Made by a program: the position numbers and the translations under genes. Shown here one piece after another: positions 9,167 through 17,565 of a DNA stretch of 64,000 bases (position 1 is its first letter; each line of letters opens with the position of its first letter). Under the pieces are notes generated by a model. The model was given only the letters and a program-made list of their open reading frames with translations. It was not told the origin of the DNA and ran no database searches. Where the stretch lies: positions 2,356,001 through 2,420,000 of the forward strand of contig NZ_CP013443.1 in the NCBI RefSeq assembly GCF_001718835.1. The letters are read 5' to 3'. Source of the DNA: Burkholderia cepacia. GTDB taxonomy: Bacteria > Pseudomonadota > Gammaproteobacteria > Burkholderiales > Burkholderiaceae.

Positions 9167-11197
9167 GTGCGCCTCTTTCTGTGTGAGAAGCCTTCGCAGG
9201 GCAAGGACATCGCCCGCGTACTCGGTGCGAAGCAACGCGGCGATGGTTGCTTTCACGGTGACGCCATCACGGTCACCTGGTGCATCGGGCATCTCGTCGA
9301 GGCGGCCGAACCCGACGCCTACGGTGAGCAGTACAAGTCATGGTCCATCGATCAACTGCCGATCATCCCTGATCCGTGGCGCATCGAGATCAAGCCAAAG
9401 ACGGCGGCGCAGTTAAAGATCGTCAAGGCGCTGATCGCGCAGGCCGACGAACTCGTCATCGCGACCGATGCCGATCGCGAAGGCGAAATGATCGCCCGCG
9501 AACTTCTCGAGTTATTCAGTTATCGCGGTCCCATTCAGCGGCTGTGGCTGTCGGCATTGAACGACGCATCGATCCGGCAGGCACTCGGCGCGCTGCGACC
9601 CGGTTCCGAGACGCTGCCGCTCTATCACGCCGCGCTGGCGCGTTCGCGCGCCGACTGGCTGGTCGGCATGAATCTCAGCCGCCTCTTCACGGTACTGGGG
9701 CGACAAGCCGGTTACGACGGTGTGCTGTCGGTCGGCCGTGTGCAAACACCGACGTTGCGCCTGGTCGTCGATCGTGATCGCGAGATCGCGCGCTTCGTGT
9801 CCGTGCCGTTCTGGACCATCGAACTGGCGCTCTCCTCGAACGGCCAGCGTTTCACCGCGCACTGGCAGGCGCCGGACGGCAGCACCGATGACGCCGGACG
9901 TTGCCTGCAGCAACCCGTGGCCCAAAGTGCGCTCGCGACGCTTCAGAACGCGCGCGACGTTGAAGTGATGTCCGTCGACACTGAACGCATGCGCGAAGCG
10001 CCGCCGCTGCCGTTCGACCTCGGCACGTTGCAGGAAACATGTTCGCGACAGCTTGGACTCGACGTCCAGGAAACGCTCGATATCGCACAGGCCCTCTACG
10101 AGACGCACAAGGCGACGACCTATCCACGCACCGATTGCGGCTATCTTCCCGAAAGCATGCTGGCCGATGTTCCCACCATTCTCACGGCACTGGTGAGGAC
10201 CGATCCCTCGTTGCTTCCATTGATCGCCACGCTCGATCCGACACAGCGCTCGCGTGCATGGAACGACGGAAAGATCACCGCGCACCACGGCATCATCCCG
10301 ACGCTGGAACCGGCCAACCTCGCCGCCATGTCCGACAAGGAACAAGCCGTCTACCGATTGATCCGTGCCCATTATCTGGCGCAGTTCCTGCCCCATCATG
10401 AGTTCGACCGCACCGTCGCGCAGTTCGCGAGTGGGCCGGAACGGCTGACTGCGACCGGCAAACAGATCGCGGTGATCGGCTGGCACAGCGTGTTGAATGA
10501 ACCGGCATCGAACGAGGATACCGGCGACGACAGCGAGTCGCCGCGTAGCCAAACCTTGCCGCCGCTGGAAAACGGCACACGCTGCGCGATGGAACAGGTC
10601 GAGGTCAAGGCACTCACCACGCAGCCACCGCGCCCGTACACGCAAGGCGAACTGATCAAGGCGATGAAGGGTGTCGCGAAACTCGTCAGCGATCCGCGCT
10701 TGAAACAGATCCTCAAGGACACGACCGGCATCGGCACCGAGGCCACGCGCGCCAGCATCATCCAAGGACTCATTGCCCGCGGCTATCTGCTCAAGAAAGG
10801 TCGCGCCGTGCGTGGGTCGGATGCGGCGTTCACGTTGATCGACGCGATCCCGGCCGCGATTGCCGATCCCGGCACCACTGCAATCTGGGAACAGGCGCTC
10901 GAACGCATCGAAGCAGGTGACATGACGCTCGACGCGTTCGTGACACGCCAAGCAACGTGGGTCACGCAGCTCGTGCAGCACTATGCGCAGACGACGCTGG
11001 CAATCAAGCTACCGCCATCGCCACCCTGTCCGCTGTGCGGCAGCACGATGCGACAGCGCACCAGTCAGCGCGGTCCATTCTGGTCCTGCACGCGTTACCC
11101 CGATTGCAAGGGCACCCTGCCCGTTGAAAAGTCCAAGACGAAACGTCGTGCCGCAGACACACCCCGCCGTGGCCACTCCTTCGGTCACGACGACTGA
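9167..11197 (+). CDS. topB: DNA topoisomerase III, ICE type
   Basis: A 676-residue type IA topoisomerase that relaxes or decatenates DNA by a single-strand break. The TOPRIM domain (about 1-150) has the E near its start (L-C-E-K-P-S-Q) and the D-A-D-R-E-G-E-M-I motif; the catalytic tyrosine is Tyr319 in T-Y-P-R-T-D. A C-terminal four-cysteine zinc segment (C-x2-C near residue 621, second pair near 640) matches full-length element TopB proteins. The start is a GTG behind GAAGGTG. It is a standard member of this ICE module, probably resolving replication or transfer intermediates. A palindrome lies upstream. Confidence 0.95.
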   Translation: MRLFLCEKPSQGKDIARVLGAKQRGDGCFHGDAITVTWCIGHLVEAAEPDAYGEQYKSWSIDQLPIIPDPWRIEIKPKTAAQLKIVKALIAQADELVIATDADREGEMIARELLELFSYRGPIQRLWLSALNDASIRQALGALRPGSETLPLYHAALARSRADWLVGMNLSRLFTVLGRQAGYDGVLSVGRVQTPTLRLVVDRDREIARFVSVPFWTIELALSSNGQRFTAHWQAPDGSTDDAGRCLQQPVAQSALATLQNARDVEVMSVDTERMREAPPLPFDLGTLQETCSRQLGLDVQETLDIAQALYETHKATTYPRTDCGYLPESMLADVPTILTALVRTDPSLLPLIATLDPTQRSRAWNDGKITAHHGIIPTLEPANLAAMSDKEQAVYRLIRAHYLAQFLPHHEFDRTVAQFASGPERLTATGKQIAVIGWHSVLNEPASNEDTGDDSESPRSQTLPPLENGTRCAMEQVEVKALTTQPPRPYTQGELIKAMKGVAKLVSDPRLKQILKDTTGIGTEATRASIIQGLIARGYLLKKGRAVRGSDAAFTLIDAIPAAIADPGTTAIWEQALERIEAGDMTLDAFVTRQATWVTQLVQHYAQTTLAIKLPPSPPCPLCGSTMRQRTSQRGPFWSCTRYPDCKGTLPVEKSKTKRRAADTPRRGHSFGHDD

Positions 11198-11631
11198 CAC
11201 GCATTCCCCCTAGCCACCGACCTTCTGCGAGGTGTGCGCACGCCGCGCGCGTGCGAAGGTACTCATGTCTCCAATCCTATGGAATACGCTGATCCTGTTT
11301 CCGGCTGGCCTGCCGAGGGGTCCCCTGACTGCATGCCTGACGTGCCGTCAGGCGACCCGTCGCGGTCCTGTCTGATCGCCGCCGGCGCCCACCGGCGAAA
11401 CAATGGGCTCCCTTTGTGCGCGGATGTGCGCCAGCATGTACCGGCTCTCGCCACGACACGAGCCGGGTGCATCGCTGTGAACGAACGACAGGCTTACGGC
11501 AGCTGTGCTTCGATCGCAGGACACAGTGGCTACCTCCTCTTAGCCGGACGTTCACGCGTCCGGCTCACTGTTCACGCATCGACATCAGATACTACGTCCT
11601 CCGCGCATGTCCATCCCGCCGCTTTCGAGGA
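11198..11631. other. Gene-free gap with two hairpins
   Basis: No supported gene in 434 bases between topB and the convergent cargo gene. Two perfect stem-loops are visible: CCTGACG-TGC-CGTCAGG (11336-11352) and AGCCGGACG with a 6-base loop and CGTCCGGCT (11542-11565). Neither is followed by a T run on either strand, so they are not clear terminators, though the second sits about 65 bases past the stop of the minus-strand gene. Confidence 0.5.
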
Positions 11632-12873
11632 CTATTGCTCCAACAAGGTGATTCGCTCGACGAGGCGCAGAAGCAGTTCATTCGCCACATCGTTCTTGAC
11701 GTTATGGCGCCCGTGCGGTTGCGGAACGACCACCGACGCAATCTCCGATACCGACAAAAATTGCGCGTAGTTACTTTCTGTTGCTGCCCCGGCAGTCAAG
11801 CATGCCTCTTTGCCAAGCTGGGACGCCAACAGACCACAATCACCGCACACGACAGCTCGCTTGCTCTCGTGCCGCTCGCCCGGTGCATAGAAGGATCGAT
11901 CCGACAGTACGAAGCTCCAATCACCCTTGTTCGATTTGCGTACGGTTTCAATCTTGGTCCGATCACACGTCGGACAGCGCCACGCGTCATCTACCGCCTT
12001 CCAGTGCTTGGCAAACGTGACCTTGGCCAAATAACCGATATCCCCCTCACGTGGTCGCACGCGCGGACGTTTATGAGCCACACGCCGCCACGCACTCACG
12101 TCCTCGGGCGGAGGCCGACGTTTGTCGCCGGCCAATTCGTAGATCGCACCCGGAACGCCATATGCGCTTTGAAGATACTCCGCATGCTGACGCACGTTTT
12201 CCGCCCGCTGCATGTACGGGAGTTCCTGATACCAATGCGTGTTGCTGGCCGCAATGCTCGCGATACGCTCGACGATCTTGAGCCGCAATGCAAACGTCTG
12301 CTCATGACCATGCCAGATGCGCGCCGCCTCCTTCACGTCGATCTCGTGAGGACTATTAGGACCCGGGCGAACGAATCGCCGGATTTCCTGCGGGGAATAC
12401 GAGAAGTCCTTGTGGGTACCTACAGCCGCCTTGGCCGTGGGATCGGCCGCATTGCAGTCATCACAGATGAAGGCGTTGTCATAGGCCGACACCATCTGCG
12501 AGGCACGCGCAGCAAAGCGCTTCGCGAATTCGTCGGCGACGATGACTTTCTGCGCCTTGCATTGACGCTCGAATTCCACCTTGACGAGATCCTTCATGTG
12601 GTCGTGATGCTCGACCAGCCGGCACATCAGGTGTCCGTGGGTGTTCAGGCGAACGATCTCCGGCTTGGATCGCCCGCAGGCTGGGCACGTCCACTCCATC
12701 GGGGTACACGCCCACCCGAAGGTCATATCGACGCTCTCCGCGCCAAAGCGTTCGGCAAGTGTGCGCGTCAACGGAGACATGATGCCGTCCAGCGACACGG
12801 CGCCACTTGCCACCCGATCAAAAAACCGTTGCTTCGCCTCCTCATAGGAGGTCTCGCCATCTTCAAGGTCCAT
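11632..12873 (-). CDS. Double treble-clef / HNH-like protein (cargo)
   Basis: A 413-residue protein. I start it at the ATG at 12873, which has AGGAAGGA nine bases upstream; the frame runs on to 13152 without another good ribosome site. Two related units are visible. Unit 1 has W-x-C-P-x-C (C63, C66), H89-H90-D91-H92 and C137-x2-C140-N141, the order expected of an HNH/treble-clef nuclease. Unit 2 repeats W-R-C-P-x-C (C300, C303) and C343-x2-C346 with a lone H335, so it has kept the zinc ligands but lost the H-x-D-H. This is the only sizeable minus-strand gene in the ICE core and it interrupts the backbone after topB, so it is cargo. A role as a nuclease or defence effector is an inference; I do not recognise a named family. 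Confidence 0.7.
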   Translation of the reverse strand: MDLEDGETSYEEAKQRFFDRVASGAVSLDGIMSPLTRTLAERFGAESVDMTFGWACTPMEWTCPACGRSKPEIVRLNTHGHLMCRLVEHHDHMKDLVKVEFERQCKAQKVIVADEFAKRFAARASQMVSAYDNAFICDDCNAADPTAKAAVGTHKDFSYSPQEIRRFVRPGPNSPHEIDVKEAARIWHGHEQTFALRLKIVERIASIAASNTHWYQELPYMQRAENVRQHAEYLQSAYGVPGAIYELAGDKRRPPPEDVSAWRRVAHKRPRVRPREGDIGYLAKVTFAKHWKAVDDAWRCPTCDRTKIETVRKSNKGDWSFVLSDRSFYAPGERHESKRAVVCGDCGLLASQLGKEACLTAGAATESNYAQFLSVSEIASVVVPQPHGRHNVKNDVANELLLRLVERITLLEQ

Positions 12874-13267
12874 CCGATTTTTCCTTCCTGACTGAGCGTC
12901 GGCTCTTTCCCCATTCATTCCCATCGAACCTGACGACGCACAAGTGTACAGGGATGGCCGCTTACCTTCCTCAGCCCCACGACCATCAATGCGTCTGCAG
13001 CCGAATGCCCATTCCTGTTCGCGCTCGATGATGAACTGCTTCATGTTCATGCCGTACGCGGTCGATTCCTTCGACCTGTGCCCAGGCAGCCGATGGTCTT
13101 CAAGGTTGCGCTGCGTGTCATCGCAGTGACCGCCCACCAGTCCGCTTCGCATCGCTCGCCGCGGACGCTCATCCGCACCGGATGACGATGCTCGTGTTCC
13201 CTCGACCGGATGTCACTGCATCCCGTCGGGATGGGTGGCTGCCCTCTGCCCCTGAAAGGAGTGATTC
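12874..13267. other. Gene-free gap upstream of two divergent genes
   Basis: These 394 bases separate the minus-strand cargo gene from the next plus-strand ICE gene and should hold promoters for both. I see a CATCCC-gtc-GGGATG hairpin at 13219-13233 and a good AAAGGAG before the start at 13268. Frames crossing the region have no ribosome site. Confidence 0.45.
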
Positions 13268-13513
13268 ATGGCTACCCCGTGTGTTTCACCGTGCTCCACC
13301 CCGCTGACGAATCCGCACTTCGGTGCGCTCGCCTGGCGATACACCGGCAAGCGATTGCCGCTGCATGTCCTTCGCAGCGTCGCCGGCTACTACATCGGCA
13401 CCGCCGATGACGAAGGTCCCATCTCGCGCGAGTCCGTCGAGTATTTCCCGACACGCGATCTCGCCGAACGCGCACTGGTCGCCGGTTGCTGGACCCAGCG
13501 CTTTGTTCCCTGA
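13268..13513 (+). CDS. Small ICE conserved hypothetical protein
   Basis: An 81-residue protein with an ATG behind AAAGGAG. The core from H-F-G-A-L-A-W-R-Y-T-G-K-R through Y-Y-I-G-T-A-D-D-E-G-P-x-S-R-E-S to the T-Q-R end looks like the small conserved proteins placed after topB in related ICEs. No membrane segment, cysteine cluster or catalytic motif. Function unknown. Confidence 0.65.
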   Translation: MATPCVSPCSTPLTNPHFGALAWRYTGKRLPLHVLRSVAGYYIGTADDEGPISRESVEYFPTRDLAERALVAGCWTQRFVP

Positions 13514-13532
13514 CAGCCCGTCGAGGTGATCC

Positions 13533-13922
13533 ATGCATCCGAACCATCACGATGTCTTTCGTGCGCTCGCGGAAGCTGAAGCGCGTGAACGTCATGCCAC
13601 CGAGGCCTTTTTCGAGGCATGGAAGCACGGCGTGGAGCTGGCCGGTGTGCGGTTCTTCGGCCAGGGCACACGCGAGGCGTTCGATCGTGCCCTCACCAAA
13701 TGGGATCTGTGTCCCAACATTGGCCTGATCAAGAAAGCGATCGGTCCGATGAGTTCCGGCGAAAAAATCTTTCTCGCCGCGATGGTGAGTGTCTACGACG
13801 CACGCGACGGCGGTGCGCTGCTGCGCCGCGTTGGCGTCCAGGGTCTGTCCGATCTCGGCGGCCTGGACGCCCAGCGGCGTGAGGTAATCGCTTCGCTGCT
13901 TCTGCATTACGCCGGCTGGTAA
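13533..13922 (+). CDS. Small ICE conserved hypothetical protein
   Basis: A 129-residue, mostly helical soluble protein, 19 bases after the previous gene with a GAGGTG ribosome site, so probably cotranscribed. Visible features are a charged N-terminus (H-x2-V-F-x-A-L-A-E-A-E-A-R-E-R) and a middle segment with S-S-G-E-K-I-F-L-A-A-M-V-S-x-Y-D. It resembles accessory proteins repeated in this ICE class; I cannot assign a function. Confidence 0.6.
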   Translation: MHPNHHDVFRALAEAEARERHATEAFFEAWKHGVELAGVRFFGQGTREAFDRALTKWDLCPNIGLIKKAIGPMSSGEKIFLAAMVSVYDARDGGALLRRVGVQGLSDLGGLDAQRREVIASLLLHYAGW

Positions 13923-13961
13923 GGTGTTTTCCGCGCCGCGTCCCGTGGCGTGTCATCCACC

Positions 13962-13996
13962 GGCCTGCCCGTCCATGCGGACGATCGCAGGCCTTT
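13962..13996 (+). terminator. Intergenic hairpin, terminator-like
   Basis: GGCCTGC pairs with GCAGGCC, with an inner GTCC/GGAC stem, followed by TTTCG. It lies 40 bases after the preceding stop. The T run is short, so it may be an attenuator or RNA-stability hairpin rather than a strong terminator. Confidence 0.5.
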
Positions 13997-14060
13997 CGTC
14001 CCTTGTCGGGTTTCCATGCCCGGTGGGGATGGGAATCCGCCTTTCATCCTGGAGGTTCCC

Positions 14061-14774
14061 ATGGCCGATCACGGCAATCCTTTTCGTCGCGGCTATCACG
14101 CACTGACCGTTCGCCGCATGCTCTGCATCACCGAGGACGATGACGTCCCGCCTTGTTATCGCCCGCTGCATACCTCGCAAACACATCTGTCTGATCTCGC
14201 AGTGCAATGTCATCCATGCATCTTCAATGCGGACTACGCACTCGTCACGGAAGGTCAGGCCATCCCGGACGACCTCGACGCGCAGTGCCGGCAATCCGGC
14301 ATCGTCCGCATGACGGTGTATGAAATCACGGGCCGCGTGGGCGACACGCGGATGCATATTGGCGATGTCTATTCGCTCGAGGCGGCCCAACGCACGGTCG
14401 AACAGATCCGGTTCGACACCGGCGTGTTCAGTCGGTGCTGGGAAATCAGCAGTGGTCATCTGAGCGAGGATGGCTGGCGCTATCTCACCCGCTTGGCCGA
14501 TGCCGGCCAACCCAGCGGACTGTTGTTCGAGGCGTTTCGCATACCCGCGACCCACGCCATCGGTTGCAAGCTGATCGCGACGCCGTGGACCGATGAACAC
14601 CTGCGCGCGGTGGACGTGCAAACCGCCGCCGAACTGCGCGAGGAGCATCGCGAAGCGGGCATGCCCGATACGCTGATCGATCTGTTACATCAGGCCGGCG
14701 AGGCCGACGTGCGCGTCCTGATCTTCGATGCCGATGCGCGTCCGCTCGACGGTCTGCCGTTGTTCGGCTTCTGA
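14061..14774 (+). CDS. ICE accessory protein, DUF5983-like (tentative)
   Basis: A 237-residue protein from the ATG that follows GGAGG by six bases; an earlier in-frame ATG at 13950 lacks such a site and would overlap the hairpin. The C-terminal half contains C-W-E-I-S-S-G-H-L-S (near 135) and a final R-V-L-I-F-D-A-D-A-x-x-L-D-G-L-P segment, a pattern I associate with DUF5983 proteins of this ICE class. The assignment is by resemblance only. Soluble, no catalytic motif recognised. It stands as a single gene between hairpins. Confidence 0.55.
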   Translation: MADHGNPFRRGYHALTVRRMLCITEDDDVPPCYRPLHTSQTHLSDLAVQCHPCIFNADYALVTEGQAIPDDLDAQCRQSGIVRMTVYEITGRVGDTRMHIGDVYSLEAAQRTVEQIRFDTGVFSRCWEISSGHLSEDGWRYLTRLADAGQPSGLLFEAFRIPATHAIGCKLIATPWTDEHLRAVDVQTAAELREEHREAGMPDTLIDLLHQAGEADVRVLIFDADARPLDGLPLFGF

Positions 14775-14888
14775 ACGGCGTTTCAAACGTCTTTCTTTCC
14801 CGACGCGTTCGCGTCGTTTCTCCCCTGGGGGCGCGCAGCCCCGACGGGGCGGCGTCCCTGGGTTCCCCCTTGCTCAAGGAGCTTCCCC

Positions 14889-15683
14889 ATGGACCATGCT
14901 GCCCTTCGTACCCAATTGCCGGCGCTCGTCGGCCCCTTCCTTCCTCGCAATGTGCGGTCGTTCAACTTTCGCATCTACGACAATCAACCCGCCGTTTCCG
15001 CGCTGGGTTTCGTGATCGATCCGCAGCCGTTCGAAGGCAAAGTCATTGCCAAGACCGATCACGCCCTCATCGTGCAGATCGCACGCGCCCAGTTCGCCAT
15101 CGTTGCTCGCCATCTGGCGAGCAACGATCCGGAGGAAGGCGCCAAGGTCGCGGTCACGCCGTATGCACGGCACCACTTCGACGGCACGCGTCTGGATGCG
15201 CCCGTCGAAGAAACTCGCAAAACGGCGGACGGCCAGACGTACACCATCCAGTCAGTCATCCTCGGCGGATCGACGACCAAGCTGCCTGTTCCAAAACCGC
15301 AATGCCCTGAGCTCGCGGCGCTGATCGAACAACTGGAGCAGTTACCTGCACCTGATCGCTTTCGACGCATCAGCCATCTGCTGGTCGATGCTGGTGCATG
15401 CGAGTTTGTGTCCGTCGATCCTGAGCCGGACGACACCACACCACCGTCGATCGCGTTTTCGGTCGACACCGCGAAGTTCAGCGGACAGGTGACGATCCGG
15501 TACGCCTACGGCATGGACCTCTACGTGATCGAATTGCGTCGCGACAGCAAACTCATCGAGCGTGTCGAGGAGATTTCCTTCGACATGCTCGGCGAGATGC
15601 TCGAACGGCTGATCGATGATGGCCACTGGCGGCAGATTCGCATTGATGTCCTCGCCCAACCCTCGCGCAAGCGGTGTGCGTGA
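14889..15683 (+). CDS. ICE conserved hypothetical protein
   Basis: A 264-residue soluble protein with an ATG after AAGGAGC. Residues 20-110 form a compact, probably beta-rich segment (F-N-F-R-I-Y-D, F-x-G-K-V-I-A-K-T-D-H-A-L-I-V-Q). A middle linker and a second domain (about 165-255) with V-T-I-R-Y-A-Y-G-M-D follow. Homologues occupy this position in PFGI-1-class elements, but I know of no assigned function. The preceding 114 bases contain GACGC-gttc-GCGTC and a GGGGC/GCCCC hairpin. Confidence 0.6.
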   Translation: MDHAALRTQLPALVGPFLPRNVRSFNFRIYDNQPAVSALGFVIDPQPFEGKVIAKTDHALIVQIARAQFAIVARHLASNDPEEGAKVAVTPYARHHFDGTRLDAPVEETRKTADGQTYTIQSVILGGSTTKLPVPKPQCPELAALIEQLEQLPAPDRFRRISHLLVDAGACEFVSVDPEPDDTTPPSIAFSVDTAKFSGQVTIRYAYGMDLYVIELRRDSKLIERVEEISFDMLGEMLERLIDDGHWRQIRIDVLAQPSRKRCA

Positions 15684-15703
15684 TCGACACGCCTCCACCA
15701 CCC

Positions 15704-15737
15704 GGGCGGGCTTTCCTCGAATGAGGAACGCCCGCCC
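15704..15737 (+). promoter_or_regulatory. Very stable leader hairpin before DUF3085 gene
   Basis: GGGCGGGC pairs with GCCCGCCC, with an inner TTCCTC/GAGGAA stem and a GAAT loop, giving about 14 paired bases with one mismatch. It sits 21 bases after a stop and 59 bases before the next ATG. No T run follows, so a processing or translation-control role is as likely as termination. Confidence 0.55.
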
Positions 15738-15795
15738 TCCGTTCCCTGCCGCACACACCGCGGCATCCCACCTCACTTTCACAGGAGCCTGCACC

Positions 15796-16155
15796 ATGCT
15801 GCGATTTACAGCAACCGATCTGCGACCGGTGCTTCTCGAAGCCCGCGAGCGCCAATGTTCCGTTTTGCTGGTCAAAGATCATGGCGTGTATTTCATGGCC
15901 GAACACGGCGAAGTCAATCCGGCGGGCCATCGACGTCACATCGGCTATGCGTTGGAATGCAATCCCAACAAGGATGCGTTCGGTACCTGGTACGACCGTG
16001 CGCACGACGAACTGGGCGGCGACGATTTTGCCGAACACTTCGATGCGAACAACCCGCTGTTCATACGAGTCATCAACGACGGCTACGACCTGACGGTTCG
16101 CGCGACATCCAGCCACCTGCTGCTGGAAGTCGTGGAGCCAGCCACTGACGCCTAA
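15796..16155 (+). CDS. DUF3085 domain protein
   Basis: A 119-residue protein whose ATG follows ACAGGAG. It matches the DUF3085 layout almost end to end: M-L-R-F near the start, C-x-V-L-L-V-K-D-x-G-V-Y-F-M-A-E (about 22-38), Y-A-L-E-C-N-P, E-L-G-G-D-D-F-A-E-x-F-D and a C-terminal beta segment. The family is common in ICEs and plasmids and has no known activity. Preceded by a very strong hairpin and followed by a classical terminator, so it can be a single transcription unit. Confidence 0.8.
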   Translation: MLRFTATDLRPVLLEARERQCSVLLVKDHGVYFMAEHGEVNPAGHRRHIGYALECNPNKDAFGTWYDRAHDELGGDDFAEHFDANNPLFIRVINDGYDLTVRATSSHLLLEVVEPATDA

Positions 16156-16182
16156 CCATCCTGACTCCAACCTCTCACATCG

Positions 16183-16209
16183 AAGCCCCTCGCAACAGAG
16201 GGGCTTTTT
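16183..16209 (+). terminator. Rho-independent terminator
   Basis: AAGCCCCTC / GAGGGGCTT with a 6-base loop followed by a run of T. It ends the DUF3085 transcript and separates the plus-strand genes from the minus-strand small gene at 16254. Confidence 0.9.
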
Positions 16210-16253
16210 GCTGCGGCTTTTGTGCGGCGCGCACCATCGTACCGCTAGCTGTT

Positions 16254-16481
16254 TCAACTCGCGTTCAAACGTTTGAGCGCGAGTGCAGGTCGCTCCGTCA
16301 GGCTCGCGCGATAGTCACCGTGGTAATCGAACGATGGCGCGGGCGGCTGATCGGCGTACCAGAAGTTCGTAAATGCCGCCACATCAGGCGCGCAATACCA
16401 ATGCGCGGCGCCGCTTTCATCCATGGCCCACCAGACCGCCGACTTCGGCGCCTGCTTCCAATCCACCTTGTCGTGGGGCAT
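16254..16481 (-). CDS. Small minus-strand hypothetical protein
   Basis: A 75-residue protein. The ATG at 16481 follows GAGGAGG by five bases; upstream in-frame starts lack this. It is rich in tryptophan and other aromatics (W-K-x-A-P-K-S-A-V-W-W-A, A-H-W-Y-C, F-W-Y), a style seen in small phage and element proteins of unknown role. It lies against the direction of the surrounding backbone and is boxed by a terminator on one side and a gene-free stretch on the other, so it looks like a separately acquired unit. Confidence 0.55.
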   Translation of the reverse strand: MPHDKVDWKQAPKSAVWWAMDESGAAHWYCAPDVAAFTNFWYADQPPAPSFDYHGDYRASLTERPALALKRLNAS

Positions 16482-16956
16482 GTCGACCTCCTCGCGATGC
16501 ATGTACCGATCACATCGACCCGATGCGCGATCGTTATCATGCGGATGCTTTGGAAACACCAGGTAAGCGATAGCACTGCGAGCTCGCTGAGTGTGCGTTT
16601 CGATCCCGATACGGACGCTCCAATGTCGTGCGGTTTATCGGATGACCCAATGCGAAGCAGCGTCGTGTCGGTTTTCCGCTCGCCAGAGTTTACGCCTGTA
16701 CGCAAGCTTCGCGCATGTTCCGCTGCTTCGTCAGCGACATGCCCAGGTCGCCACGATCTTCAAGGCGACGCCGGAGATTTCCACTCCGTTGATCGAGCCC
16801 GTTCGCTTTCGGCATCCACGCGCGAACAACCATCGGCCTCGATGGTGATGCCACGGTCGTCCATCCGGATCACGTCATCCCATTCCTCACCCACGCGGGG
16901 TACCACACCTTCCGCGGGAATGGTGTGTCTCCGCATCAGTTATCAGGAGATTCACC
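16482..16956. other. Gene-free gap, divergent promoter region
   Basis: 475 bases between the small minus-strand gene and the STY4534 gene. I see no supported gene, only an imperfect hairpin around 16902-16930 (CACACC / GGTGTG) just ahead of the TCAGGAGA ribosome site. It should hold promoters for both directions. Confidence 0.4.
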
Positions 16957-17472
16957 ATGACCACGTCGTCCACCGATAAGACGTACTTCGATCTTCACGT
17001 GACCGGCCTCGGTTACGTCAATCGCATTCGCGAGGTCAAACCGCGCAAAGGCGATGCATTTCTCGCCTGCGACATTGCCGCGCTCAACGGTCCCAGCGAC
17101 GAACCCGAATACCGCTACTTCGACGTGCGCGTCTCGGGCGCCGATGCCCAACATCTGATCCGCCGCTGCGAAGAGGCCGTCGAGGCTAAACGCAAGGTGC
17201 TGATCGGCTTTCGCCTTGGCGACCTCTGGCCCGACCTCTTCACCTACACGAAGGGGAAGAACGAGGGCAAAACGGGCGTGAGTCTGAAAGCCCGGCTGCT
17301 CTTCGTCAGCTGGATCAAGGTTGACGGCCAGCTCGTCTATAAGGCCGAAGCCAAAGCGGCGAACAACGCCCGCGAGGACGCCCCCGTCTCGCAGGAAGAC
17401 ACATCGTCGGTGGATTCCCCTGCCACCGACGATGCTGAAATCTCCGCACCAGCCATGGCCGCCTCGTTCTGA
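16957..17472 (+). CDS. STY4534 family ICE replication protein (DUF3577)
   Basis: A 171-residue protein with an ATG after CAGGAGA. The DUF3577 domain fills residues 8-130: Y-F-D-L-H-V-T-G-L-G-Y-V-N-R-I-R-E-V, D-x-A-x-L-N-G, Y-x-Y-F-D-V-R-V-S-G and G-F-R-L-G-D-L-W-P-D. The tail is an acidic, disordered-looking linker. It is named as a replication protein from pathogenicity-island homologues; the OB-like beta pattern would suit nucleic-acid binding, which is inference. Confidence 0.85.
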   Translation: MTTSSTDKTYFDLHVTGLGYVNRIREVKPRKGDAFLACDIAALNGPSDEPEYRYFDVRVSGADAQHLIRRCEEAVEAKRKVLIGFRLGDLWPDLFTYTKGKNEGKTGVSLKARLLFVSWIKVDGQLVYKAEAKAANNAREDAPVSQEDTSSVDSPATDDAEISAPAMAASF

Positions 17473-17479
17473 CCGCACG

Positions 17480-17506
17480 GGCCCAGGTGTTACTGGGGCC
17501 TTCTCT
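17480..17506 (+). terminator. Intergenic hairpin with T-rich tail
   Basis: GGCCCAG pairs with CTGGGGCC (one bulge) around GTGTTA, then TTCTCTT. It starts 8 bases after the DUF3577 gene and is a plausible weak terminator. Confidence 0.55.
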
Positions 17507-17565
17507 TACCGCCCGGTGTCGTCATCTGCCATCGATGGCGACGCCGCTTCATGAGGATGCCTCCC

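Noticed and set aside
11542..11565. Stem-loop considered as an attC-like or terminator site
   Set aside because: No integrase, no attC core boxes and no T run on either strand; kept only as a hairpin in a gap.
11416..12891. 491-codon plus-strand frame
   Set aside because: Opposite strand to the double zinc-unit gene, which has clear C-x2-C motifs and a ribosome site; the plus frame has neither.
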